Part shown: positions 36,048 through 46,396 of the stretch, in pieces
How the letters are laid out: each line of letters begins with the position of its first letter
Position numbering within the stretch: position 1 is the first letter of the stretch
Origin: Azospirillum brasilense
GTDB taxonomy: Bacteria > Pseudomonadota > Alphaproteobacteria > Azospirillales > Azospirillaceae
Assembly (NCBI RefSeq): GCF_022023855.1
Contig: NZ_CP059450.1
Coordinates: forward strand, 496,001 to 560,000
Reading direction: 5' to 3'
Length of the DNA stretch: 64,000 bases
The notes under the pieces: generated by a model
What the model saw: only the letters and a program-made list of their open reading frames with translations
What the model was told of the DNA's origin: nothing
Database searches by the model: none
Made by a program: the position numbers and the translations under genes

Positions 36048-38687
36048 ATGCACGTCATCGTCATCTATGTCCTCGCGGTATCCGGCCTTCTGGCGCTGGT
36101 CAGCCTGCTCCCGCCGCTGGCGGCCCGGCTGCGGGTGCCCTACACGGTGCTGCTGGCCGCCGTGGGCGTGGCGCTGGGACTGGTGATCCAGACTTTTGCC
36201 GGCCAGGGCGGCACGGGTCCCTTTCATGACTTCCTGAATTCCCTGGCCGAGATGGACATCTCGTCCGAGGTGCTGATTTACGTCTTCCTGCCGGTGCTGT
36301 TGTTCGAAACGGCCCTGGCGGTGGACGTGCGGCGGCTGTTCGACGACGTGTGGCCGATCCTGCTGATGGCCGTTGTGGCGGTGTTCGTCTGCACCTTCGC
36401 CGTCGGCTATGCGCTGACCCTCTTCACCTCGATGGGGTTGGTGGCCTGCCTGCTGCTGGGGGCGATCGTCGCCACCACCGACCCGGCAGCGGTCGTCAGC
36501 ATTTTCCGCGATCTCGGTGCGCCACGCCGCCTGACCATGCTGGTCGAGGGCGAAAGCCTGCTGAACGACGCCGCGGCCATCGCGCTGTTCACGCTGCTGC
36601 TCGGCATGCTGACCCGCAACGCTCATGGCGGGGCGACCGAAGCGGCGATGGAGTTCCTGCGCGACTTCGCCGGCGGCGTGCTGACCGGCTATGTGTGTGG
36701 GCGCGTGGTCTGCATGATTGTCGAGCCGGTGCGTGACCAGCCGATGGCCGAGATCACCCTGACCGTGGCGCTCGCCTATCTCAGCTATGTGCTGGCGGAG
36801 CATTACGTCGGCGCGTCGGGGGTCGTGGCGGTGGTCACGGCGGCGCTGGTCGTCGGCTCGGTCGGGCGCACGCGCATTTCCCCGGCCACCTGGGGGGCGC
36901 TGGAGCATGTCTGGAAGCAGCTCGGCTTCTGGGCGAATTCGCTGATCTTCCTGATGACGGCGCTGCTGGTGCCGCGCCTGCTCGGCGGCATCGGCTGGAG
37001 CGACGTCGGGCTGGTGCTGGTCGTGGTCGGGGCGGCGACGGTGTCCCGCGCGCTGGTGCTGTTCGGCCTGCTGCCGCTGCTGTCCGGCGCCGGTCTGGCA
37101 CAGCGCGTCAGCCACGCCTACAAAGCGGTGATGCTGTGGGGCGGCCTGCGCGGCGCGGTGTCGCTGACGTTGGCCCTGGCCGTCACCGAGAACGGGCGTG
37201 TGCCCGACCGGGTCCAAGGCTTCGTCGCGGTGCTGGTCACCGGCTTCGTCTTCTACACGCTGTTCATCAACGGCACGACGCTGCGCGCCGTCATCAATCT
37301 TCTGGGCCTGAACAAGCTGTCGCCGGTCGAGCACGCCATGCGCAACCGAGCGCTCGCTTTGTCGCTGACCGGCGTGCGTGAGCGGGTGGAGGGGCTTGCC
37401 CACCGCTACGAGGTCGACGAGCAGGCCGTCGGGTCCATTGTGTCGCAATACAGCGACCGGCTCGACGCCATCGTCCGGGAGCGGTCGACCGAAGCGCCGC
37501 TGAACAACGAGGACCGCGTGACTATCGGCCTCGTCATCCTGGTGAACCGCGAGGAGGAGCTGTACTACGAGCATTTCCGTGAAGGCATCCTGTCGCGCGG
37601 GGTGGCGGAACTGCTGAACCGCCGCACCGGACGCCTGCTCGACGCGGTGAAGACCCAGGGGCGCACCGGTTACCGTGCCTTCGAGGAGCCCTTCATCTCC
37701 TTCACGCCCTGGATGAGGGTCGCCAGCCTGCTGCACCGCCGGCTGGGCATTCACGCGCCGCTGGCCCGCCGGCTCGCCTTCCGGTTCGAGATTCTTCTCG
37801 GCGTGCGCACCGTGCAGCGCGAACTTCTGGAGTTCATCAACGACAAGGTCGGGCATGTGCTGGGCACCGACGTCGCCTGCGAGCTGGAAGGCATCCTGAC
37901 CGTCCGCCTCGCCATGGTCGAGCAGGCCCTGGCGGCGCTGAAGCTGCAGTATCCCGACTACGCGCTGATCCTGCAGAGCCGCTACGTCAGCCGCGCCGCC
38001 CTGAGGCTGGAGGAGGCGGATTACCGGGCGCTCTTCGCCGAATCGATCATCAGCCAGGAAATCCTGAGCGATCTGCAACGCGATCTGGACGACCGCCGCC
38101 GCGCGCTCGACGCCCTGCCGAAGCTCGATCTGCGGCTCGATCTGATGGACCTCGTCGGGCGGGTGCCGCTGTTCGAGGGGTTGGAGGGTGACCGTCTGCG
38201 TGGCATCGCCACCCTGCTGAAGCCACGGCTGGTCCTGCCCGGGGAGACCATCGTCCGGCGTGGCGAGCGCGGCGACGCCATGTTCTTCATCGCGTCCGGC
38301 GCCGTCGAGGTGCTGGTTCCGGGTCTGGACGAGCCGGTCCAGCTCGGCACTGGGGAGGTGTTCGGCGAGATGGCACTGCTGACCCGCCAACGGCGCAACG
38401 CCGATGTGCGTGCGATGGGCTATTGCCAACTGCTGGTCCTGGATGTGAGAGACTTCCATCGGCTGGTGAAGAAGGACGCAAGCCTGCGCGCCCATCTCCA
38501 GTCGGTGGCCGAGGCGCGGCGCAACCCGCCGCCGAAGCCTGTGGAGGAGGCCGTGACGCCCGTGGCGGAAGCGCGTGCGGTGGAAGAAGCGCCCAAGCCG
38601 GACCTGTCCGGCGTCGCGCCCGCCCCGGACGTCCCGTCTCTGGCGGCCGAGGTTCCAACCGCGGAAGGCGCGCAGGCGCGGGGATAG
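36048..38687 (+). CDS. Na+/H+ antiporter (CPA1/NHE type) with C-terminal cyclic-nucleotide-binding domain
   Basis: An 879-residue protein. The first 410 residues are a 12-13 helix CPA1 exchanger. The ion-binding region reads LLGAIVATTDPAAVVSIF and GESLLNDAAAIALF, with the Asp pair typical of NHE/SOS1. Residues about 420-700 form a cytosolic helical region. Residues about 705-810 are a cNMP-binding fold (VRRGERGDAMFFIASGAVEVL, then phosphate-binding cassette FGEMALLTRQRRNADVRA). A Pro/Ala-rich tail ends the protein. The layout resembles sperm NHE and plant SOS1. The cassette keeps GE but has R-N-A where R-T/S-A is usual, so nucleotide binding is plausible but unproven. Start ATG 36048 follows AAGGGCAAGG. 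Confidence 0.88.
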   Translation: MHVIVIYVLAVSGLLALVSLLPPLAARLRVPYTVLLAAVGVALGLVIQTFAGQGGTGPFHDFLNSLAEMDISSEVLIYVFLPVLLFETALAVDVRRLFDDVWPILLMAVVAVFVCTFAVGYALTLFTSMGLVACLLLGAIVATTDPAAVVSIFRDLGAPRRLTMLVEGESLLNDAAAIALFTLLLGMLTRNAHGGATEAAMEFLRDFAGGVLTGYVCGRVVCMIVEPVRDQPMAEITLTVALAYLSYVLAEHYVGASGVVAVVTAALVVGSVGRTRISPATWGALEHVWKQLGFWANSLIFLMTALLVPRLLGGIGWSDVGLVLVVVGAATVSRALVLFGLLPLLSGAGLAQRVSHAYKAVMLWGGLRGAVSLTLALAVTENGRVPDRVQGFVAVLVTGFVFYTLFINGTTLRAVINLLGLNKLSPVEHAMRNRALALSLTGVRERVEGLAHRYEVDEQAVGSIVSQYSDRLDAIVRERSTEAPLNNEDRVTIGLVILVNREEELYYEHFREGILSRGVAELLNRRTGRLLDAVKTQGRTGYRAFEEPFISFTPWMRVASLLHRRLGIHAPLARRLAFRFEILLGVRTVQRELLEFINDKVGHVLGTDVACELEGILTVRLAMVEQALAALKLQYPDYALILQSRYVSRAALRLEEADYRALFAESIISQEILSDLQRDLDDRRRALDALPKLDLRLDLMDLVGRVPLFEGLEGDRLRGIATLLKPRLVLPGETIVRRGERGDAMFFIASGAVEVLVPGLDEPVQLGTGEVFGEMALLTRQRRNADVRAMGYCQLLVLDVRDFHRLVKKDASLRAHLQSVAEARRNPPPKPVEEAVTPVAEARAVEEAPKPDLSGVAPAPDVPSLAAEVPTAEGAQARG

Positions 38688-38703
38688 GAGTCGAGGAAAA
38701 GCG

Positions 38704-39615
38704 ATGACCGTGCAAGCGACCACCGCCGCCGCGGGCGGGCGGCCCGATTGGGTGCGCCTGATGCCGGGCGTCTTCGTGCTGCTGTGGAGCACGGGATTCA
38801 TCGGCGCGAAATATGGCCTTCCCTACGCGGAGCCGCTGACCTTCCTGCTGGTCCGGCTTGGCTTGGTGGCCGTGATCCTCGGCCTTGTCGCCCTGGTCAC
38901 CGGCGCTCCCTGGCCGAAAAGTTGGGCCGAGGCCGGACGGATCGCGCTGGCCGGGCTGCTGGTGCACGGCGTCTATCTGACTGGGGTGTTCTGCGCCATC
39001 GCCAAGGGCATGCCGGCGGGGGTGACCGCTCTGATCGTCGGCATCCAGCCGTTGCTGACCGCCGCCCTTTCCGGCCCGCTGCTGGGCGAACGGGTGAGCG
39101 GGCGGCAATGGGTGGGGTTCCTGATGGGGCTGGCCGGAGTCGGGCTGGTGGTGGGCGAGAAGCTCCACTTCGACTCGACCGATGCGCTGGGCATCGGGCT
39201 GGCGCTGGCTGCCCTCCTGGGCATCACCTTCGGGACGCTCTACCAGAAGCGCCACGGCACGGCGATGGACCTGCGCAGCGGTGCGGCCATCCAGTACGCG
39301 GCGACGGCGGCGGTGCTGGCGGTGCTCGCCCCGCTGTTCGAAACCATGCGCATCGACTGGACCGGCGAATTCGTCTTCGCCCTGCTGTGGCTCAGCTTCG
39401 TGCTGTCGGTGGGAGCGATTTTCCTGCTGTTCCTGTTGATCCGGCACGGTGCGGCGGCGCGTGTGGCGAGCCTGTTCTATCTGGTCCCGCCGGTCACGGC
39501 GGTGATTGCCTGGGCGATGTTCGGGGAGCGGCTGGGGCTGCTGGCCCTCTCCGGCATGGCGCTGGCGGTCGCCGGGGTGGCCCTGGTCAATCGCAGTGCC
39601 AAGCGCGCGGCCTGA
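38704..39615 (+). CDS. EamA/DMT-family transporter
   Basis: A 303-residue ten-helix transporter with two EamA repeats, starting VFVLLWSTGFIGAKYGLPYAEPLTFLLVR, the typical first repeat of the RhaT/EamA group. AGGAAAAGCG precedes ATG 38704, only 16 bases after the antiporter stop, so it is probably co-transcribed. Substrate unknown. It differs in sequence from the EamA protein at 7951-8913. Confidence 0.88.
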   Translation: MTVQATTAAAGGRPDWVRLMPGVFVLLWSTGFIGAKYGLPYAEPLTFLLVRLGLVAVILGLVALVTGAPWPKSWAEAGRIALAGLLVHGVYLTGVFCAIAKGMPAGVTALIVGIQPLLTAALSGPLLGERVSGRQWVGFLMGLAGVGLVVGEKLHFDSTDALGIGLALAALLGITFGTLYQKRHGTAMDLRSGAAIQYAATAAVLAVLAPLFETMRIDWTGEFVFALLWLSFVLSVGAIFLLFLLIRHGAAARVASLFYLVPPVTAVIAWAMFGERLGLLALSGMALAVAGVALVNRSAKRAA

Positions 39616-39732
39616 CGCCGTGCGCATTGCCTCGGCGGGGCGCTCCGACTATGCTTTCCCGCACCGGCAAAAGATCCGGCGGTGTCCGCAGGTTCAACCA
39701 CGCTTCGGCAAACCACATCGGAAGTGAGTGTC

Positions 39733-40131
39733 ATGGACGGCCTGGAGCCCATCTCGCTCGATGACAACCAGACCCTGCAGGCCATCGGCATCCTGGCCGA
39801 TGTCCTGGATGGGGTGGATGGCCCCGGCGGGCTGGACACGGTTCTGGTTTCCAAGGCGCTGCGGCAGGTGATCGCCACCAAGTCCCAGCCGGCCTTCGAA
39901 TTCGCCACCCGCGCCTTCAACACGCTCGACGCCGACGTGCGCCGTCAGGTGGCGGAGACCGCCGATCAGGCGGCACACGATTCGGTCGAGCTGCGCGCGC
40001 GCGTCGGCGGCTTCCTGGCGACTTCGGCCAAGGCGCCGGGAGCGGGCGGCCCGGCCACGCCGGCGCAGGCCACCAGCTTCCTCAATGCGCTCAATCTGCG
40101 CAACCGCCGCCGGTCTCCGCAGTCGGAGTGA
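39733..40131 (+). CDS. Small hypothetical helical protein
   Basis: A 132-residue soluble protein predicted to be mainly helical (NQTLQAIGILADVLDGV, LVSKALRQVIATKSQPAFEFATRAFNTL, VRRQVAETADQAAHDSV), with a Gly/Ala/Pro-rich hinge and a basic C-terminus. GGAAGTGAG precedes ATG 39733. No family recognised. It lies 117 bases after the EamA gene and converges on the phosphatase gene. Confidence 0.65.
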   Translation: MDGLEPISLDDNQTLQAIGILADVLDGVDGPGGLDTVLVSKALRQVIATKSQPAFEFATRAFNTLDADVRRQVAETADQAAHDSVELRARVGGFLATSAKAPGAGGPATPAQATSFLNALNLRNRRRSPQSE

Positions 40132-40179
40132 GCCGGCGGGCTCCTCCGGTCCGATCGCTTGGGTTCAGATCACCTGAGT

Positions 40180-41664
40180 TCAGATCACCTGGGTGTAGCG
40201 GTTTGGTTGGCCCTCGGCGGACCAGCGGGCATGGATTTGCCCCTTGCCGTCGAAGATTAGCGACAACCAGTTGCGCTGCCGGATGATGCGCTTGCCCGAT
40301 TCAGGAAAAGCCGGCATTTCGAAGACATAGCCGTTGGGCAGGGTTTCCTTGCGGCCGGCCAGCCATTCCAGCGCGAAGGCGGTGGCTTTGGCGGGCGGCG
40401 GGTGGACGACCCCCGACGCGATGAGCTGCCAGATCTCCACGCCGCCGCCGCGCAGCACGGCCCGCGCGCCCGCGTGGATTTCACCCGACACCGAGGTCAC
40501 CCGGCACCCGGTACGCCGCGAGAATTCCGCCAGAAGGCCGATCAGGCGCAGCCATTCCTCGGCGTGGGCTGGGCTGCGCCACTGGTCGCGCAAATCGTCC
40601 TCGATCCCGACGCGGACGGGCGACAGGCCGACCGCCCGCTCCATCACGCCGGTGTCGAGGTAGAGCAGCGGTACGCTGGACATCAGGATCAGATGCCGGC
40701 AGCCCTTGAAGCGTTCCAGCCACTCCGGCAGGGCGTCCCACACCCGGTCCGACAGAACGCGGCGGGGGGTGCGGTCGCTGCGCATGTCCAGTGCCAGAAC
40801 GCCGACATCGCCGAGCCGGAACCCCTGGCTGAAGGAGTCCAAGGGCGCGCCCCATACGCATTCCGGCTGGGCGCCCTCCATGGCGGCCAGTTGGAACAGC
40901 GAGAAGTGGCGGCGGGCGGCCGCGTAGACGCCGCGCCAGGCCGGGGACATCATTTCCTCGTCCGGATGGGAGCCCCAGCCGTCGAAGATGTCGTGGTCAT
41001 CCCACATCATCACCGAGGGAATTCGGGCGGTCACCGCCGCGGTTTCCGGCTGGCCCCAGACGCGCAGATAGAGGTCGAAGTAGAAGTCCGCCGCCTCCTC
41101 CGCCATGGCGGGAGTAAAGGGCTCGTCCAAGCGGGCGGCGTCGGTCCGCTTCTTCCAGGCGCTGAGCAGCGGCGGCTTGCGCCACACCGCGTCGGCGTAG
41201 AGCTGATCGCCACCTTGCAGCAGCAGGTGGAAGCGCTCGCCCTCGTGACGGCGGCGCAGATCACCCCACAGGGCGTTGCGCGGTGCGTCCAGCCCGGCGA
41301 TCTTCTCCTCGTCCTCTGCCCCGTTGCAGGAGACATAGGCGATCCGCGGCGACGAGGCGCGTCCCGGCACGGTCACCGCCCAGATGTCCCCCGGCGACGC
41401 CCCATCGGTGAAACCATAGGCGGCCTCGACATCGCGGGCGCCGCGCGGAATGGCGAAATCGAAACGCCAGACATGCCGGTTGCCCCATTGAGCGAGGTGG
41501 CGGGGCGGCACGGGCAGGGTCACGCCGTCCACCCGCAAATCATAGGGTTCGGCGTCGCCGTCCAGCACGAAGAGGGCGGACAGCCACCAGCGGTCGCCTT
41601 GCTCTCCCCGGAAATAAAGGACGGGACCCAGAATGATGTTCGGTGCCGGCCTGCCGCGCGCCAT
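40180..41664 (-). CDS. PhoD-like metallophosphatase
   Basis: A 494-residue calcineurin-like/PhoD-type phosphatase. Metal-binding segments appear in order as GGDQLYADAVW, MMWDDHDIFDGWG and SGEIHAGARAV, the usual PhoD-like set. There is no signal peptide, unlike Tat-exported Bacillus PhoD, so it is probably cytosolic. The substrate is not evident; phosphodiesters or phosphonucleotides are possible. A C-terminal extension RIIRQRNWLSLIFD follows the catalytic core. It is a single gene. Confidence 0.85.
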   Translation of the reverse strand: MARGRPAPNIILGPVLYFRGEQGDRWWLSALFVLDGDAEPYDLRVDGVTLPVPPRHLAQWGNRHVWRFDFAIPRGARDVEAAYGFTDGASPGDIWAVTVPGRASSPRIAYVSCNGAEDEEKIAGLDAPRNALWGDLRRRHEGERFHLLLQGGDQLYADAVWRKPPLLSAWKKRTDAARLDEPFTPAMAEEAADFYFDLYLRVWGQPETAAVTARIPSVMMWDDHDIFDGWGSHPDEEMMSPAWRGVYAAARRHFSLFQLAAMEGAQPECVWGAPLDSFSQGFRLGDVGVLALDMRSDRTPRRVLSDRVWDALPEWLERFKGCRHLILMSSVPLLYLDTGVMERAVGLSPVRVGIEDDLRDQWRSPAHAEEWLRLIGLLAEFSRRTGCRVTSVSGEIHAGARAVLRGGGVEIWQLIASGVVHPPPAKATAFALEWLAGRKETLPNGYVFEMPAFPESGKRIIRQRNWLSLIFDGKGQIHARWSAEGQPNRYTQVI

Positions 41665-41914
41665 GGACGCTGTCTATCCTCTTCGTTCCCGCCGGTCCGG
41701 GCGCCCATGGCCCAGCTTCCGTTTCCGCGGCTCCTGTTTATGGGAAAAGCCGCAGGTCTGTAAAAGGGGCAAGCGTTGATCCGAAGGGGGAAGCCGCGTG
41801 GAAATGCGGGAGAACGCGCCGCGCTGGTGGAAGGCCAGGGTGCGGGCAAAAAAAGCGGGCGGCCGGGTCGTCCGGTCGCCCCTCATGTGACGATGGAACA
41901 CGGGAATCGGGGGG

Positions 41915-42142
41915 CTAGTCCTTGCGGCGCTGCCTCAGCAGTTCGAGCATGCGCGCCGGTACCGGTTCTTCCAGCACGGGATCGTAAAGGCGGTGAAGCT
42001 CATCCACATGGCTCCTGTGGAAGGTCACCACGGCCTTCGCGTCGGCGTCGTCCTCTACGGACTGCTCGAACTCCTGACGCTCCTTATCGTCCAAGGCACC
42101 GTCAAGATATGCGTTGATATGGTTCATCGTCACACGCTTCAT
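41915..42142 (-). CDS. Small putative anti-sigma factor
   Basis: A 75-residue helical protein beginning MKRVTMNHINAYLDGALDDKERQEFEQ, the N-terminal pattern of anti-sigma proteins (an inhibitory helix with the LDGxLxxxExxxxE motif of the zinc anti-sigma superfamily). The His-x3-Cys-x2-Cys zinc motif is missing and no membrane helix is present, so the whole protein is a minimal cytosolic anti-sigma domain. It lies downstream of the ECF sigma gene on the same strand. The start could be 42142 or 42127; neither has a strong ribosome site. Pairing with the sigma factor is inferred from neighbourhood. Confidence 0.65.
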   Translation of the reverse strand: MKRVTMNHINAYLDGALDDKERQEFEQSVEDDADAKAVVTFHRSHVDELHRLYDPVLEEPVPARMLELLRQRRKD

Positions 42143-42473
42143 ATCTTTTGATCCCGGAACGTCTCCGGAGGCCATCCCCCCGAGACGGAAACGATCCGCG
42201 ACGCAGAGTTCAATATAGTGCGGCGGGCACGGCGTCGGGAGTGGTGATTTACCTCTTCTTATGGGGAGGATGCTGATACCGCCAAATGGTTGGCGAAGCG
42301 TATCCGATCGTTCCCCGTGGATGTTCGGCCACTCCGCAGCAGCCATACTCGTTTCGCACGCGGGATGTAACAGCCGCTCCCGTTGGTTGTTCCGGCGCCG
42401 GACCGTCCGATGCGATGGAAGAATCAACCTGTTGTACGGTTGCCATACCCCGCGGCGCATTCCCTGCCGCGTC
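42143..42473. other. 331-base gap between sigma and anti-sigma genes
   Basis: No credible gene. On the minus strand GGAAC (42393-42389), 16 bases, TGTT (42372-42369) is a possible EcfG-type promoter, about 225 bases upstream of the anti-sigma start. If real, the anti-sigma gene has its own stress-induced transcript. The gap is unusually long for a sigma/anti-sigma operon. Confidence 0.4.
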
Positions 42474-42947
42474 CTAGGCGGCCATCAGGTTGTTCAGCCG
42501 CTCGCGAGCCCGGCACAGGCGGGACCGGATGGTGCCGATGGAGACGTTCAGCTTCTCCGCGGCCTCCTGATAGGGGCGCCCTTCGATGGCGACCAGCTTC
42601 ACGACCTTGCGCTGGCTGGGGGTCAGGGCGCCGAAGGCGCGGTCCACGTCGCGGAAGACCAGCCGTGCGATCTGCGAGGCCTCGACCGACATGGCGCCGT
42701 CCCACAGTTCGACCTTGGTGACGTGCTTTTCACGCTGGAGGTTGTTGAAATGCAGGTTCTTCAGCATCGTGGTCAGCCAAGCCTGCATGTTGGTGCCGGG
42801 CTCGAAACGATGCTGGCGGGACAGAGCGCGGGCAAGACAGTCCTGGGTGAGATCCTCGGCGGCGCTGACGTCGCGCGTCAACTTGCAGGCATAACGCTGC
42901 AGGTTCGGCATGCAACGGATCAGTTCGGATTCGAAACAATACGCCAT
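42474..42947 (-). CDS. ECF-type RNA polymerase sigma factor
   Basis: A 157-residue sigma factor with only region 2 (about 10-75: RYACKLTRDVSAAEDLTQDCLARAL and AWLTTMLKNLHFN) and region 4 (about 105-155: LTPSQRKVVKLVAIEGRPYQEAAEKLNVSIGTIRSRLCRAR). It resembles the EcfG-like group by eye, but no PhyR or NepR gene is nearby, so the subgroup is not settled. GGAGGAAGAG precedes ATG 42947. The upstream gap holds a perfect EcfG-consensus promoter, suggesting it is part of a stress sigma cascade or is self-activated. Confidence 0.9.
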   Translation of the reverse strand: MAYCFESELIRCMPNLQRYACKLTRDVSAAEDLTQDCLARALSRQHRFEPGTNMQAWLTTMLKNLHFNNLQREKHVTKVELWDGAMSVEASQIARLVFRDVDRAFGALTPSQRKVVKLVAIEGRPYQEAAEKLNVSIGTIRSRLCRARERLNNLMAA

Positions 42948-43433
42948 TGTTGCTCTTCCTCCAGCTTCTCTTCATTCGGCGGGGCTGCCGGTCCGTGGTG
43001 ACGGCGCCCCCGTCCCGAGATTTCAGTTCGCGGGATTCAGACTCCCGAGGCTTCGGTGGGAGACGATCCCTTTTTCGACGCGCCCATTTTCGACGCGTGG
43101 TCCCTTCCGGCGCCGGTCCTGTGGCCGCGCCGGTTCTGCGATTCGTGTCGGTGGTTTAGAATGCGGTGGTGCTGCCTAGCAGTGTCCGGGTGTCGGTCCG
43201 GCGCAGCACATTGAGCAGTTCGTCGTCATCAACGGTCTCCCGCTCTCCAGCCTGGGCAACTCCAAAGCGTTGATGCGCTTCGGTGTTGCTCCCGTTCGTG
43301 GTGACGTTGATTTCATAACGCGGTGGGAAGAGGCTTGTTCCCCGGCGGCCACAGCCGAAAACATCTTAGGAGGAGAAGTGATCGGAATGTGGGGGGCATC
43401 CAAACGGATGGCGGAACTGCCCGAAGGGGGTTT
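42948..43433. other. 486-base region upstream of the sigma gene
   Basis: No gene I can call. It holds a perfect EcfG-type promoter at 43317-43341 on the minus strand. A 54-codon frame on the minus strand (43156-43317) reads like protein (VTTNGSNTEAHQRFGVAQ, then GERETVDDDELLNVLRR) but has no start codon in frame. A one-base insertion in the AAA after the ATG at 43316 would give it one. An AGGAGGAG sequence at about 43371 on the plus strand leads into a frame antisense to the neighbouring ligase gene and is not believed. Confidence 0.5.
43317..43341 (-). promoter_or_regulatory. Perfect-consensus EcfG-type promoter upstream of ECF sigma gene
   Basis: On the minus strand GGAAC (43341-43337), exactly 16 bases, CGTT (43320-43317). 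This is an exact match to the alphaproteobacterial general-stress consensus. The predicted start is near 43310, about 360 bases upstream of the ECF sigma ATG, leaving a long leader. Confidence 0.6.
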
Positions 43434-44914
<1,481 letters not shown>

Positions 44915-44915
<1 letters not shown>

Positions 44916-46141
44916 CAGTCGGCGACCCCATCGGAGGCCCGATCACAGGACTGGGGGCGCAGGAGAAGGGCGGCCTTCAACTGGGCCTTTCCGTAGCGGG
45001 CCATGCGCTCGAAGTCGGCTTTCGGGATCGGCATGTTCATCCGGTCGATGTGAGCGTGGTGACGATCGTACACAAGCGGATCATGAACATAGAGAAAGCG
45101 GTCGTCGGCACCGGTCACGACGACCCAATGCGGAAATTTTTCGTGATAGATCCGGTAGGAGCTGATGAGCACGATGGGGATGGCCCCGCCCGCCACCGCA
45201 TCGGCCATGTCCTGGGCGGTCAGGGTGTTGTGGCGGACGGTGGCACCGCTGCCCTCCAGTTCGTCGAGGAAATCCTCGTGCACGATGCGCATGACCTCCT
45301 TCTTTTCGTCGCTGCGCACGCTGTCCAGGAAGGGGGTGGCGTTGTCCTTGATGTGGATGTCCACCGCGAAGCCGCGCCGCGCCGCCGCCAGCGCCAGCCC
45401 GAACGGGCCGCAGCCGCCATGGCCGGAGGTCATGAAGACGGTCGTCGATTCTCGCCACAGCCGGATTTCCAGCTTCCGCCCCAGTTCGATCTCCGCGGGC
45501 TTCAGCGCCTTCATCGCCATCATCAGGGCCGACGGGCCGCAGGTGAAGTCCAGGGTCTGCTGGTAATAGGGGACCAGAGGCCCGCCCAGCGGTGCGCTGG
45601 GGCCGCTGTGGCCGAGGCGCTTCTCCAGCCGCAGCGCTTCCATATGGTCTTCGTAATAGTCGGTGTAGACGCCGAACTCGCGGTAGCCGGCCTTCTTGTA
45701 GAGATCGATCGCCGCGGCGTTGTCGCGCCGCACCTCCAGCCGCAGGTAGATGCAGTCCCGCGAGCGGGCCGCCTGCTCCGCCGCGGCGAGCAGCCGCTTG
45801 GCGACGCCCTGGCCGCGGTGGCCGGGGTCGACGGCGAAGGAGTAGAGCCGGGCGAGCGAGGTTCCGGAATGGAAGGACACCAGGGCGTAGCCGACGACCG
45901 TGCCGCTGTGGACTTCCACAAGGCCTGTGGCCTTGGCTTTCGTGAGCAAATATTGAAAACTACGTCGGGTCAGGCGGTCGGTGGCGAAACACCGCTCCTC
46001 GATGGCCAGCAGAGCGGCGATGTCCGACGGCTGGGCCTGACGGAGCAGGATGGTGGCGTCGCCGGGCAGCTCCTGGCGGGAGTCCGCAGATTCGGTATTG
46101 TCGAGCATCGGGAGGTTCAAAGAGGCTGACACGGACGCCAT
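44915..46141 (-). CDS. GNAT acetyltransferase fused to a C39-like papain-fold peptidase
   Basis: A 408-residue fusion. Residues about 30-175 are a GNAT acetyltransferase (ARLYSFAVDPGHRGQGVAKRLL binds acetyl-CoA; AAAIDLYKKAGYREFG). Residues about 190-390 are a C39-like papain-fold peptidase with a complete triad: Gln195 in the oxyanion region, Cys201 (FTCGPSALMMAM), His338 (PHWVVVTG) and Asp354 (VHDPL). There is no transmembrane transporter part, so it is not a bacteriocin exporter. GGAGGGAG precedes ATG 46141. With the following ATP-grasp ligase it forms a two-gene module for modifying and trimming a peptide or protein end; the target is unknown. Confidence 0.88.
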
Positions 46142-46396
46142 CTTACTCCCTCCAGCGGGGCTTCGCAGCGATTACCGGTATGGGCGCGCTGCGGAGGTGG
46201 CCTTCGTTTTGACACAGCGCGTCTGGCACAAGGGCAAGCCCCGGCTGTTGCTCTGGACGAACGGCCTAGCCGTTTCGACTGGTTGGCCGCAGCGACTTAA
46301 ACGTTGCTTAACCATGGACCCCGGAAACTGCCGCCGATGGAAGACCGGCTAAATAACCGCCGCTCCAGTTGGCCCTGGAAAGAAGAAAGTCAAGAC

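Noticed and set aside
35571..38801. 1076-codon open frame on the minus strand
   Set aside because: It is antisense to chvG and the antiporter gene, Gln/His/Arg-rich and without domain motifs, a GC-rich shadow.
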